A stretch of DNA of 64,000 bases from Flavobacterium piscinae (GCF_004122145.1 NZ_SBKQ01000010.1:94612-158611), one strand, 5' to 3'; positions 8,603 through 16,117 are shown, counted from the first letter of the stretch. Notes: generated by a model from the letters alone, not told the origin. Numbers and translations are program-made.

Positions 8603-8903
8603 CGGAAGTATTTGCATTATATTTTGAAGTTGCTTTTAGTTTTCATAACAACATTTAAACATTTAAACCCTTAAACATTTAAACCTTCCAAGCAACCTCA
8701 AAATATAAAATCATCCGCAAGAGTATAGTTTTGATTTGCTCAAGCGATTAGTAATCATTGCTTTTAGTCTTGCCGATGCCTTTATTGGTATCAAGAACTT
8801 TTAAACTTCTAAAACTTTCAACTTTTCAACCCTTTCCCGGCATCAGCAATCCTTAAAAACAATCAGAAAATAAGTGCTAAGCAAATAAAAACTATACACT
8901 TGC
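8603..8903. repeat. Hairpin-array unit A
   Basis: Begins with the shared core CGGAAGTATTTGCATT (8603-8618). The first stem pairs about 8616-8635 with 8690-8711 (ATATTTTGAAGTTGC against GCAACCTCAAAATAT). The second stem pairs 8717-8740 with 8880-8903, 24 bases with two mismatches, from GCAAGAG to CACTTGC. Its loop is long and holds smaller inverted repeats such as GATTAGTAATC and GCCGATGCC with GGCATCAGC. The middle of the second stem shares no sequence with units B and C, but the ends and the layout are the same. Confidence 0.65.
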
Positions 8904-8944
8904 TCATCCTCCGTAATAAATTCTTCCTAAATACTTAAAAAAAG

Positions 8945-9150
8945 CGGTAGTATTTGCATTGTTTTTTGAAGGTGCTTATGGCATTTCATAACAACTTTTA
9001 AACTCTTAAACCCTTAAACTTTTAAACTATCCTTGGCACCCTCAAAAATCAAAATGTGCCAGCAAGAGTTTCAAATTTCGTGTTCGGATAAAAAGCGTCT
9101 TTATTGTTTTTTTTTTTTATCCGCCCCCAAAATTTGAAACACTTACAAGA
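8945..9150. repeat. Hairpin-array unit B
   Basis: Core CGGTAGTATTTGCATT (8945-8960). First stem: 8962-8975 with 9036-9048 (TTTTTTGAAGGTGC against GCACCCTCAAAAA), enclosing a loop of TTAAAC-like repeats. Second stem: 9062-9094 with 9114-9146, 33 bases, strongest in GTTTCAAATTT and in CGGATAAAAA against TTTTTATCCG. It is followed by a tail (AACTCCGAACGAGAGCAAAC) that recurs after unit C. Confidence 0.65.
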
Positions 9151-9216
9151 AAATCCCAACTCCGAACGAGAGCAAACCGGTCTTCGATAGAAATATTCCC
9201 TAACATCTTGTAAAAT

Positions 9217-9480
9217 CGGAAGTATTTGCATTGTTTTTTGAAGGTGCTATCCATCTCCGAATCCACTCAACTCTAACAACTGAATACTGAACACTATCTC
9301 GCACCCTCAAAAATCAAAAAGTGCCAGCAAGAGTTTCAAATTTTGGTTCTGGATGAAAAGCGTTGTTATTGTTTTTTTGGTTATTTCATCCAGAACCAAA
9401 ATTAGAAACCCTTGCAAGACGTCCCCAACTCCGTACGAGAGTAAACCGTCCTTCGAAACAAAATCTATTTTATACAAAGC
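9217..9480. repeat. Hairpin-array unit C and start of a fourth partial unit
   Basis: Core CGGAAGTATTTGCATT (9217-9232). First stem: 9234-9247 with 9301-9313. Second stem: 9327-9358 with 9384-9415, 32 bases with only two mismatches. The tail 9425-9458 repeats the unit B tail (AACTCCGTACGAGAGTAAAC). At about 9477 AAAGCGGTA recurs, as at the start of unit B, and then diverges, suggesting a truncated fourth unit. On the minus strand the A-C mismatches in these stems become G-U pairs. Confidence 0.65.
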
Positions 9481-9640
9481 GGTATTAGATAAAAAATGAA
9501 AGCAGAAATAAATCCGTGAAAATCAAACAATAGCGAAGCTATCAAAATCAGTGAAAATCCGCGTTTAGCTTTAGCTAATCCTCCCGACACTACGGGACAA
9601 TCCTCGTTCCATTTTAAAAAAAAGTTGATTTCGACTTTAT
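9481..9640. other. Short repeat-like intergenic sequence
   Basis: Contains AAATCCGTGAAAATC, AATAGCGAAGCTATC and CAGTGAAAATCCGCG, a type of short interspersed sequence frequent between genes in Flavobacteriia, and a small inverted repeat CCCGACACTACGGG. No gene seen. Confidence 0.4.
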
Positions 9641-9835
9641 CTAATACAAACCAACTTTTCTACTAAAACATCTCTTCTTGATAAATGCCATTGCTTCTTC
9701 CATAGTTATATCATCATACCTTTTTTTTCTTTTTTTTGGTTTTTCATTAATTCTATTTTGAACTAATACTTGTAATTTAATTAATTCTTCCTTTGACAGA
9801 TGGATGGCTACATTGAATACTGTTTCAGCTTTCAT
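9641..9835 (-). CDS. Small basic protein of unknown function
   Basis: 64 residues. The N-terminal half is an amphipathic helix (FNVAIHLSKEELIKLQVLVQNRI), the middle is very basic (KPKKRKKRYDDI), and the end is EEAMAFIKKRCF. It lies on the minus strand just upstream, on that strand, of the hairpin array at 8.6-9.5 kb, so a transcript starting at this gene would run into the array. The size, the basic linker and the isolated position suggest a nucleic-acid-binding or antitoxin-like peptide, but no family is recognised. The start ATG follows an A-rich leader, usual for this phylum. Confidence 0.5.
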   Translation of the reverse strand: MKAETVFNVAIHLSKEELIKLQVLVQNRINEKPKKRKKRYDDITMEEAMAFIKKRCFSRKVGLY

Positions 9836-10011
9836 TGGTTATTTTATTAATATTTAATCGTCACTAAATAAGGATCAAATTTTATTTAAAATCTAAAGAT
9901 GAGTTTTTTTTAAGAGATTAAAGTTTATCAATAATTTATCTTACATGGAAAGAGATACAAATCCGAATCAAAAAAAATAAAATAAAAAAAAAGAGAGCAA
10001 AGTTAAGTTCC

Positions 10012-10164
10012 GGGTTATCAAAAAAGCAAGTTCAAGCCCTTCGGGTTTTTTAAAAAATCTCCACCACCCATACCTCTCCGAATCAAGTTTAACCTAACTA
10101 TCTTTTTCATAAGACGTGTCGGGGTGGTAGTATTTTTTAAAAAAAACTTGCTTTTTTGAAACCC
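10012..10164. repeat. Long inverted repeat (about 44-base arms)
   Basis: Left arm 10012-10032 (GGGTTATCAAAAAAGCAAGTT) continues, after a 13-base insertion that is a mini-hairpin (AGCCCTTCGGGTT), into 10046-10069. The right arm is 10121-10164, from GGGGTGGTAG to TTGAAACCC. The loop (10070-10120) is pyrimidine-rich. Partly matching A-rich and T-rich flanks extend the symmetry outward to about 9985-10190. The form suits an origin, transfer origin or long structured leader; the sequence does not say which. Confidence 0.6.
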
Positions 10165-10211
10165 TCCACTTAAAGAGAGTGCTTTCTTTTTTTTTCTTTT
10201 TTTTCTTTTGA

Positions 10212-10295
10212 AATAATTATTGTTTCCAAAATTTAATTGAAAAAATTCAATAATTATTCTCCGCTTCCGATGAAAAACAATAGAAACGCAGCGGA
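10212..10295. repeat. Two short inverted repeats upstream of the DUF6943-like gene
   Basis: AATAATTATTG at 10212-10222 pairs perfectly with CAATAATTATT at 10248-10258. Directly after, TCCGCT at 10260-10265 pairs with AGCGGA at 10290-10295. They lie 55-140 bases before the 10350 start codon and may be regulatory or structural. Confidence 0.45.
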
Positions 10296-10349
10296 AAAAA
10301 ATTTTATAGGAAAAGTGTGTCTTGTCAGTAATTCTTTAAACGCCACGTT

Positions 10350-10772
10350 ATGATAAATTTTAAATTAAAACACCACCGAACCGGGGAAACCTACTCAAAC
10401 CCTCATTTTTTCATTCTCAGTAAAGGAATGAACACAGGCAAACCTTTAAATGAGCCTTGCCCGAACTGCTTTGTAATTCTTTTGTATTGCTCCGAAGATT
10501 GCGAACACATGAAAGCCATTATATCATCCCTTTGGAGGATAAAATTTTGGCATCAGTTTTTAATCGGTTCCGTGATACCTTACATCAGAATCCATGATTT
10601 TTCTAAAAACCTGATGCTGAAATCCAATGAAATGATGCAAGATTATGAGCAGCACAAAAAAGATATCGCAACCCTCAAATTGTTGGAGCAAAAAGAGGAC
10701 CAATTTCACAAAAACATCAACCTCATAAATGACCTCAGAAGGGTTATTTTATACCGGTACTGTAAAAGGTAG
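10350..10772 (+). CDS. DUF6943-like protein
   Basis: 140 residues. The segment NPHFFILSKGMNTGKPLNEPCPNCFVI followed by FLIGSVIPYIRI resembles DUF6943 proteins, a Bacteroidota family usually found in mobile and conjugative elements. The CPNCF pair of cysteines and a later CSEDCEH could bind metal. The C-terminal third (about 95-140) is a charged helix. It is followed within 30 bases by a strong terminator, so it is a single-gene unit. No function is known. The family call is from memory of the motif and is moderately sure. Confidence 0.65.
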   Translation: MINFKLKHHRTGETYSNPHFFILSKGMNTGKPLNEPCPNCFVILLYCSEDCEHMKAIISSLWRIKFWHQFLIGSVIPYIRIHDFSKNLMLKSNEMMQDYEQHKKDIATLKLLEQKEDQFHKNINLINDLRRVILYRYCKR

Positions 10773-10782
10773 CATTTCCAAA

Positions 10783-10812
10783 AAGAGCCTAGTCGAGACT
10801 AGGCTTTCTTAT
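10783..10812 (+). terminator. Terminator with CCTAGTC/GACTAGG stem
   Basis: GCCTAGTC (10787-10794) pairs with GACTAGGC (10797-10804) and is followed by TTTCTTAT. The same 7-base stem recurs in the terminators at 16.23 and 17.36 kb. Confidence 0.75.
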
Positions 10813-10954
10813 AGGATTGTATTTAAACTTTTTATGATTTTAGCTGAAAATTTAACATAAAATATTTTTTTTAACACTTTTAAAATAAATGTATTGGAAT
10901 TTAAAAATTTAGTATATATATTTAATACAGACCTATAAATTAATTCCTACATTT

Positions 10955-11758
10955 ATGACCTTTCACCACAAAATCATCGCACTAGACCTTCAAAATGCCA
11001 AAGTTGAAAATTTCTATCATTGGTGTTCAACTAACGATTTTATTAAGGCTAATGCAACAAAAGATTTTATCAGATATCGTATAGTAGAGCAAAATGAGGA
11101 TAATCCAATGCGATTTATGTTTATCATTAATGATTACTTTTTTGGTACGGCTCAAAAAAATGATTTCAGAACCATTGACATACCTATTTATGTAAAAGAA
11201 GAATTTATAGAACAATGCATTCCTATTCAATTAAACGAAATAGAACTGTATCGGTCGGTCCTTATCGATTGGATTTTTAATAATAACCGAACCAACGCCA
11301 AAACGGGTATTGAATTGCTGGCATTTCAAAAATACAAAGATGATTTTGAAGACATGATACATCCACATTTCACTAGCTGTGTGACCTGTGTAGAGGTATT
11401 GGAACTGGGTTTTACTTTACGCGATTTTTTTTCTCCATTTAATGATAAATTCAAAACCATTTTAGAAGAATTCAAAATGCACTATACTGGCGGTGGCTAT
11501 TTGAATCGCGTTAAACTTTCCAGAATTTACATTCTTGAAAAATACATCATGGGGTTTAGTTTTCAAATGGAAAACGAGCCCATTCATCATTTTCATTTGA
11601 ACATGAATTTTGAAGACATGTTGTATGATTATATTCAACCGTTCAAATTTGATCAAGTCAATGAAATCACCTTGGATGAAGTTTTAGATAAAATCAACGC
11701 TGTAGGGTTGGAACAATTGACCGCATTGGAACGAAAAGTATTAACAGAAAATAAATAG
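10955..11758 (+). CDS. Unknown protein, first gene of the UDG-like/ADP-ribosylglycohydrolase operon
   Basis: 267 residues, no recognised family over most of its length. It is soluble, rich in aromatic and acidic residues, and has no signal peptide or membrane segment. The last 30 residues (ITLDEVLDKINAVGLEQLTALERKVL) closely resemble the short DUF6576-like helical tail found at the C-terminus of rhomboid proteases and other proteins in Bacteroidota (LDxILDKIxxxGxxxLTxxEKxxL). Three bases separate it from the next gene, and the tight spacing continues for five genes. Its role is probably structural or sensory in that operon; this is a guess. Confidence 0.7.
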   Translation: MTFHHKIIALDLQNAKVENFYHWCSTNDFIKANATKDFIRYRIVEQNEDNPMRFMFIINDYFFGTAQKNDFRTIDIPIYVKEEFIEQCIPIQLNEIELYRSVLIDWIFNNNRTNAKTGIELLAFQKYKDDFEDMIHPHFTSCVTCVEVLELGFTLRDFFSPFNDKFKTILEEFKMHYTGGGYLNRVKLSRIYILEKYIMGFSFQMENEPIHHFHLNMNFEDMLYDYIQPFKFDQVNEITLDEVLDKINAVGLEQLTALERKVLTENK

Positions 11759-11761
11759 AAT

Positions 11762-12253
11762 ATGCCAATTATAAACATAGTAATAGTACCTGTTGGTCTC
11801 CGTGAACGAGGTAAATTATTAACTTCCTACCAAGGGTATAACCGAAAAATACTTAATTCTCCGGACGAATTAACCCATCAAAATGTTAAGTTTCATGAAA
11901 AATTAACTATCAATGGTGGAGAACAAGTGAACTTGTGCTTTGAATTTAAATTGTTAAATCGCACATTTTTAATGGCGTTAGATTTGGAAAAACTATATGA
12001 AGTGATTACAGATGGCGATGAAAAAATTTACATCAGGCTCACAGAATCTTGGTTTTATGTTATGAGTCGATTTGAAAAAGACAAAAGAATTGTGTATAAA
12101 ATCACTTTAACACTGAACTACGAATACACACCTGAAGCGGAATACCATGAACAATTTAAACTACAATACAGCATGGCTAAACACGACCAAGTAGAAAAAA
12201 TGTTGGCTACAATGCGAACAGGTGTTGATCCTGATGAGATGGAATTGAATTAA
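11762..12253 (+). CDS. Unknown protein, second gene of the operon
   Basis: 163 residues, no recognised family. It looks like a compact all-soluble domain with alternating strands (INIVIVPVGLRERG, VNLCFEFKLLNRTFLMALDL, RIVYKITLTLNYEY). It has no signal peptide, membrane helix or catalytic motif I can name. It starts three bases after the first gene and ends 22 bases before the UDG-like gene, so the three are very likely one transcript and may act together. Confidence 0.7.
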   Translation: MPIINIVIVPVGLRERGKLLTSYQGYNRKILNSPDELTHQNVKFHEKLTINGGEQVNLCFEFKLLNRTFLMALDLEKLYEVITDGDEKIYIRLTESWFYVMSRFEKDKRIVYKITLTLNYEYTPEAEYHEQFKLQYSMAKHDQVEKMLATMRTGVDPDEMELN

Positions 12254-12275
12254 GGAATATATAAATTTTATAGAT

Positions 12276-13313
12276 ATGTTATTGAGAAAAAAACGTTTAC
12301 CAAACGAAACCGAAGCACAATTTAATGCTTTGAATCATCAACCGGAAAACAATGACCACATTGCCAATTACATTTTGGAACACAATGGTCAATTGCCTGC
12401 TCAACCCATGTTTGAGAAACATCCGTATAAATATACCGAATTCGAACTAGGATATGATAAGATGATTATAGGAACTTTTCCGCCAATCAGTTATATTTAC
12501 GACAATACTATTTTAGTTGAAAATGGAATTAATCAACAAAAAAGACCTCTTGTTCCTTTTTTTCACGGAAATAGAGGTAGTATGTGGGATGTTTTATTAA
12601 TTGGAGACTGTTTTGATGAAATTCTCATGTTGGATAGAGATTTAAGACGAAAAGAATTAATCGATGAATTAATTTTTAGATTTATCAGATATGATGACAT
12701 TATTAAATTCACTAGAAGAGTAAAAGTTGGCAACAAATTCTCAGCAGAGGATAAAAACCTTTACAACATAATACCTAATATACATATGGTTAACGATGTT
12801 TTCAATAAGAAAGACTTACTCGCAATTTTATTTAATACTAGTACAACTTTTTCTAAAAATATTAAAATAAATAAAGATGGATTAATTGTAGTTGAAAAAG
12901 ATTCTAATGTTAAATCTTTTGATTTATTTATAAGAACAATTCAAGAATTGGGTTATAAAGTTGAGTTTAGATTAGAAAATTCTGATTTTGAAGTATTATT
13001 AGATTGGATAGAAGTTAGTTATCAAAATAGAAATTTGATTCAATCTAATTTTAGTTACAAAATTATTTTTAAAATAAGAATTTCTAATTCTGATAAAATA
13101 GTAAATGAGTTTTATGCTATAACTCCATTTAGTCCAGCAGCAAGAGGAAGGGTTGAATTAAATCCAATAGTAAGTTTATGGTTAAATAATAACTTACAAA
13201 AAAACAGATTTGATTTGTTAAAAAACATTTATCAGTCATTCTCATTATTTTCATTTGAAGAAGAGTATTCTGAATATAAGAATTTCTTATTTAGTTTAAA
13301 TCATTACCAATGA
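12276..13313 (+). CDS. Predicted uracil-DNA-glycosylase-superfamily-fold protein
   Basis: 345 residues. Residues 64-70 (IIGTFPP), about 94-107 (PFFHGNRGSMWDVL) and about 284-292 (FSPAARGR, followed by LNPIVSLW) match the order and spacing of motifs in divergent UDG-superfamily proteins: strand plus loop at the catalytic end, the substrate pocket, and the C-terminal SPSxAxx loop. The canonical GQDPYH and HPSP of Ung are absent, so the activity may differ or be lost. The middle (about 125-270) is a large insertion unlike known glycosylases. It overlaps the ADP-ribosylglycohydrolase gene by four bases. The fold call is a motif-level inference. Confidence 0.55.
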   Translation: MLLRKKRLPNETEAQFNALNHQPENNDHIANYILEHNGQLPAQPMFEKHPYKYTEFELGYDKMIIGTFPPISYIYDNTILVENGINQQKRPLVPFFHGNRGSMWDVLLIGDCFDEILMLDRDLRRKELIDELIFRFIRYDDIIKFTRRVKVGNKFSAEDKNLYNIIPNIHMVNDVFNKKDLLAILFNTSTTFSKNIKINKDGLIVVEKDSNVKSFDLFIRTIQELGYKVEFRLENSDFEVLLDWIEVSYQNRNLIQSNFSYKIIFKIRISNSDKIVNEFYAITPFSPAARGRVELNPIVSLWLNNNLQKNRFDLLKNIYQSFSLFSFEEEYSEYKNFLFSLNHYQ

Positions 13314-14236
13314 AGCCACTCCAAACCATCCTCCTCGCAACAGCCACCGCAGACGCACTCGGTGTCCCGGTTGAATTCAAACCAAGAGCATATTTAAAAG
13401 AAAATCCTGTAACCGATATGCAGGAATATGGTACACATTACCAACCCAAAGGCACGTGGTCTGACGATACCTCCTTGATGTTGTGTTTGGCAGAAAGTAT
13501 CATCGAGGGTTTGGATGTAAATCATCTTGCTCAAAAATTCGTAGCTTGGAAAAATGATAATTTGTGGACACCGCACGGCTGGGTTTTTGATATTGGCATC
13601 GGAACACGTATAGCTATCGAACGATTAGAAAAGGGCGAACTGCCGGAATTAGCCGGTGGCTTTGAAGAGATGGATAACGGCAACGGTTCGCTCATGCGAA
13701 TTTTGCCTCTTGTGCTTTATACAAAAGATTTAGATAGAGATGAACGCTACTATTGGACCAAAAAAATATCTTCTCTCACACATGCACACGTTCGTTCGGT
13801 CATGGCTTGTTTTTATTATTTGGAGTTTGCCAAAAAAATCCTTGATGGAAAAGAAAAATTTCAAGCGTATTCCGAACTTCAAATCGAAATCTATAACTAC
13901 TTTGAATACAGAAAAATAAATCCGTTGGAAATTCAAAAGTTCAGCAGATTACTAAAAGAGGACATTTCAAAAATCGAGGAAAACCAAATTAAAAGTTCGG
14001 GCTATGTAATCGATACATTGGAAGCTTCAATTTGGTGCATATTAAAGACCAACAATTACAAAGATGCAGTACTAAAAGCTGTCAACTTAGGAAATGATAC
14101 CGATACAACAGGAGCGGTTACAGGTGGTTTAGCTGGATTAATATACGGCTTGGAAAATATTCCAACTCAGTGGTTAGAAGTTATAGCAAGGAAAAAGGAT
14201 ATCATTAAATTGTGTAAAAGTGAGGAGGATAATTAA
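13310..14236 (+). CDS. ADP-ribosylglycohydrolase (ARH/DraG family)
   Basis: 308 residues. Enzymes of this family remove ADP-ribose from proteins or nucleic acids using a two-magnesium centre. The metal-binding motifs are present: GTWSDDTS (about 48-55) and GNDTDTTGAVTGGLAGLIYG (about 262-281). The N-terminus (ILLATATADALGVPVEFKPR) is the usual start, and a GNGSLMRI segment with following histidines is also there. It is fused translationally to the UDG-like gene by an ATGA overlap. The substrate is unknown; the context of a DNA-glycosylase-like partner in a defence-rich island points to modified DNA or a signalling nucleotide, which is inference. Confidence 0.88.
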   Translation: MKPLQTILLATATADALGVPVEFKPRAYLKENPVTDMQEYGTHYQPKGTWSDDTSLMLCLAESIIEGLDVNHLAQKFVAWKNDNLWTPHGWVFDIGIGTRIAIERLEKGELPELAGGFEEMDNGNGSLMRILPLVLYTKDLDRDERYYWTKKISSLTHAHVRSVMACFYYLEFAKKILDGKEKFQAYSELQIEIYNYFEYRKINPLEIQKFSRLLKEDISKIEENQIKSSGYVIDTLEASIWCILKTNNYKDAVLKAVNLGNDTDTTGAVTGGLAGLIYGLENIPTQWLEVIARKKDIIKLCKSEEDN

Positions 14237-14759
14237 AATAGCTTGTTGGGTCGTAGTGATTTATTTTTTATCAAGTTTCAAAGATAGGAAGGCCATTATT
14301 TTTGAAAATGAAAAGATAATATTTTATCTAAAAGATAAAGGCATACAGGCTAAAATAAATTTATGTAGTGGTGAAGAAGGTGAAAAATTAAACTTCAGAT
14401 ATTTAGTTTATACAAAACCGAAAACGTTTATTGGAACGGAAAAATATACTACCAATAAAAAGCTGATGGACGTGTATAGCAGAAAATATAAAATGGCAGC
14501 ATGGGAGGAAAATAAAAACAAACAGGACATAGAAGCAACATTAGAAGATTTTAAAATTGTTCAGGAAATAAAAAACAACAAGATATATTTTTATTACTAT
14601 AAAGCAACTTCTGGTCTGTACAAGGAAATTACAAAGACCGGTGTTTTAGATAAAAAAATGAATCCCTTTTGGCAGTATATTGGAGCGGATAAATTTTTAA
14701 TTGATATCTATATCAATGAAAAATTAGTACACTCTAAATATTTTGAACTCTTAAAATAA
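14220..14759 (+). CDS. Unknown protein with N-terminal hydrophobic segment, last gene of the operon
   Basis: 179 residues from a GTG start that lies 17 bases inside the end of the ADP-ribosylglycohydrolase gene. The N-terminus (IIKIACWVVVIYFLSSF) is a signal peptide or single membrane anchor. The rest is lysine- and aromatic-rich, with no named motif. The overlap argues that it belongs to the operon, but membrane location and composition differ from the other members, so it could be a passenger. The start codon is uncertain. Confidence 0.6.
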   Translation: MRRIIKIACWVVVIYFLSSFKDRKAIIFENEKIIFYLKDKGIQAKINLCSGEEGEKLNFRYLVYTKPKTFIGTEKYTTNKKLMDVYSRKYKMAAWEENKNKQDIEATLEDFKIVQEIKNNKIYFYYYKATSGLYKEITKTGVLDKKMNPFWQYIGADKFLIDIYINEKLVHSKYFELLK

Positions 14760-14860
14760 AAGAAACCTGGTGATAGGAGTAAGTAGTCTTATTTGTTGAT
14801 AACCGATAATTTTGTTAATATTCTGTACTTAAAAAATCCATCAAAATTAAATTTAAAAGG

Positions 14861-14868
14861 TATTTTTG
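14861..14868 (+). promoter_or_regulatory. Putative -7 promoter element TATTTTTG
   Basis: Matches the Bacteroidota TAnnTTTG consensus 28 bases before the ATG of the small zinc-ribbon-like gene at 14897, suggesting that gene is transcribed apart from the operon before it. Confidence 0.4.
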
Positions 14869-14896
14869 AAAATAAGTAAAAATTTAATTCGAGGTT

Positions 14897-15217
14897 ATGG
14901 AACACGAAATGATAGGCACTTGCAACACGTGCAGCTACTCCAAAAGATTCAAATTTGGAGGAGGTCGCCTAAAATTTCAAAATGTGTGTTTAGGTCCGGC
15001 GATTAATACTAAAACGGGGAAGATGGAAACCATCAACTACAAAATGTATGACCCGATGGTTTATAAAGTCTATACCGACATTGAACTTCAGTCCGAACAT
15101 CCGGAATACCTTGATAAATTCAAATATGGCAATTTTATCATATATCCAACTGGTAATTTTTGTCCATCCTGCCATAACAAAACATTCGATTTTTCTATAA
15201 AAGTAACGGTAGAATAA
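14897..15217 (+). CDS. Small cysteine-rich (zinc-ribbon-like) protein
   Basis: 106 residues, no named family. Cysteines CNTC near the N-terminus (residues 9-12) and CPSC near the C-terminus (about 91-94) have the spacing of a zinc ribbon built from two distant knuckles. The middle (INYKMYDPMVYKVYTDIELQSEHPEYLDKF) is a charged linker. It is a single-gene unit with its own likely promoter. Confidence 0.65.
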   Translation: MEHEMIGTCNTCSYSKRFKFGGGRLKFQNVCLGPAINTKTGKMETINYKMYDPMVYKVYTDIELQSEHPEYLDKFKYGNFIIYPTGNFCPSCHNKTFDFSIKVTVE

Positions 15218-15270
15218 AAAAAATATTCAAATGTTCAAATTTTACGGCTACAGTTAACTATAAAACGTAA

Positions 15271-15302
15271 TTGAAATAAGTATTGTCTTTTGTTTACATT
15301 TG
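15271..15302 (+). promoter_or_regulatory. Putative promoter TTG-n21-TACATTTG
   Basis: TTG at 15271-15273 and TACATTTG at 15295-15302 fit the Bacteroidota -33/-7 pattern with a 21-base spacer, upstream of the membrane-protein gene at 15419. Confidence 0.45.
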
Positions 15303-15418
15303 AAACGATTGAATCCAATAATTATTAAACCTACATAACTTTTTTGGAGAGATATGCTTTCTTTTGTAAATTACATGAACGAGTAAGTAGCTATTTAAAA
15401 AAAATATAACAAAAAACA

Positions 15419-16117
15419 ATGACGAAAAGTAATTTCATCAAATTTCTAAACGAACTAAAGTCGTCTTCTTTGATAACGCTCCCATTAGCATTTATTTTCT
15501 ACTTATCATTGAAAGAGGTATTTACAAGCATTTTGATATATATTGCAATAACACTTATTTTAGTAATTTGGTCTTATCTTGAAGAATATTATGGATATAA
15601 AAGACATTGTAATATTGTTGAAAGTGATGCATTTAGAAAACTCATACAAAAAGGTTTTTCTATTGAAAGAGAAAATGATTTTGTTGGAATAAATGGAGTT
15701 TACAAAAATTACCTATTTGACATTTATTATGACTGGCTAACTATAACGAATACGAGAAACAGTAAAGCTATTGTATTGAATATTTATTTTGATCCTCCAA
15801 AATTTGTCAACGGTGATACAAACCATAAACTTTTAGAAGATATTTCAAAACGAAATATTACCTCTACTTGGAGTTTTAAACCTTATAATTTTCGATGGAG
15901 AGAAGGAAATTTGATGATGAATAATCCTGTTGGAATAAGAAATCCAAACTATGATTTTATTGTCAAGAGAATGGATATAGTAATAGACATTTTAAAAAAA
16001 GAAAATTTACAACCTGTCGAAAAATCAATAGTCTTGAAAAGAAGAGAGATAATTAAACATGCATTAGTTCCTGAAATTGTGGTTTATTTCAATGAAACAG
16101 ATATAAATAACGACTAG
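15419..16117 (+). CDS. Membrane protein of unknown function
   Basis: 232 residues. Two adjacent membrane helices at about 19-32 and 35-52 (ITLPLAFIFYLSL; TSILIYIAITLILVIWSYL) are followed by a soluble domain of about 175 residues rich in aromatic and charged residues. No family is recognised. A two-helix anchor with a cytoplasmic domain is a common plan for effector or sensor proteins of defence islands, but nothing in the sequence proves that here. It stands alone with its own likely promoter. Confidence 0.65.
   Translation: MTKSNFIKFLNELKSSSLITLPLAFIFYLSLKEVFTSILIYIAITLILVIWSYLEEYYGYKRHCNIVESDAFRKLIQKGFSIERENDFVGINGVYKNYLFDIYYDWLTITNTRNSKAIVLNIYFDPPKFVNGDTNHKLLEDISKRNITSTWSFKPYNFRWREGNLMMNNPVGIRNPNYDFIVKRMDIVIDILKKENLQPVEKSIVLKRREIIKHALVPEIVVYFNETDINND

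Larger units (their letters stand above)
9836..10349. other. Non-coding region with a large imperfect palindrome
   Basis: No gene is seen over about 510 bases. The stretch is strongly AT-rich with long A and T runs, and holds the large inverted repeat at 10012-10164 and two smaller ones at 10212-10258 and 10260-10295, listed separately. Confidence 0.55.

Noticed and set aside
8492..8674. A 60-codon open frame on the plus strand inside the hairpin region
   Set aside because: It crosses the end of an inverted repeat and the start of array unit A, its composition is not protein-like, and no promoter or start context was found.
9049..9231. A 60-codon open frame on the minus strand spanning array unit B
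   Set aside because: It runs through both arms of the 33-base stem, so its codons are explained by the inverted repeat; the corresponding frames in units A and C are not open.
8603..9480. CRISPR array
   Set aside because: The units are 260-340 bases long, few, imperfect and internally palindromic; there are no regularly spaced short direct repeats with unique spacers, and no cas genes.
8603..9480. Integron-type attC sites
   Set aside because: The conserved-fold but variable-sequence stems recall attC, but the flanking RYYYAAC/GTTRRRY boxes are not clear, no cassette genes lie between units and no integron integrase is visible.
8603..9480. Retron RNA
   Set aside because: Hairpins and a nearby small gene suggested it, but no reverse transcriptase is encoded in the window.
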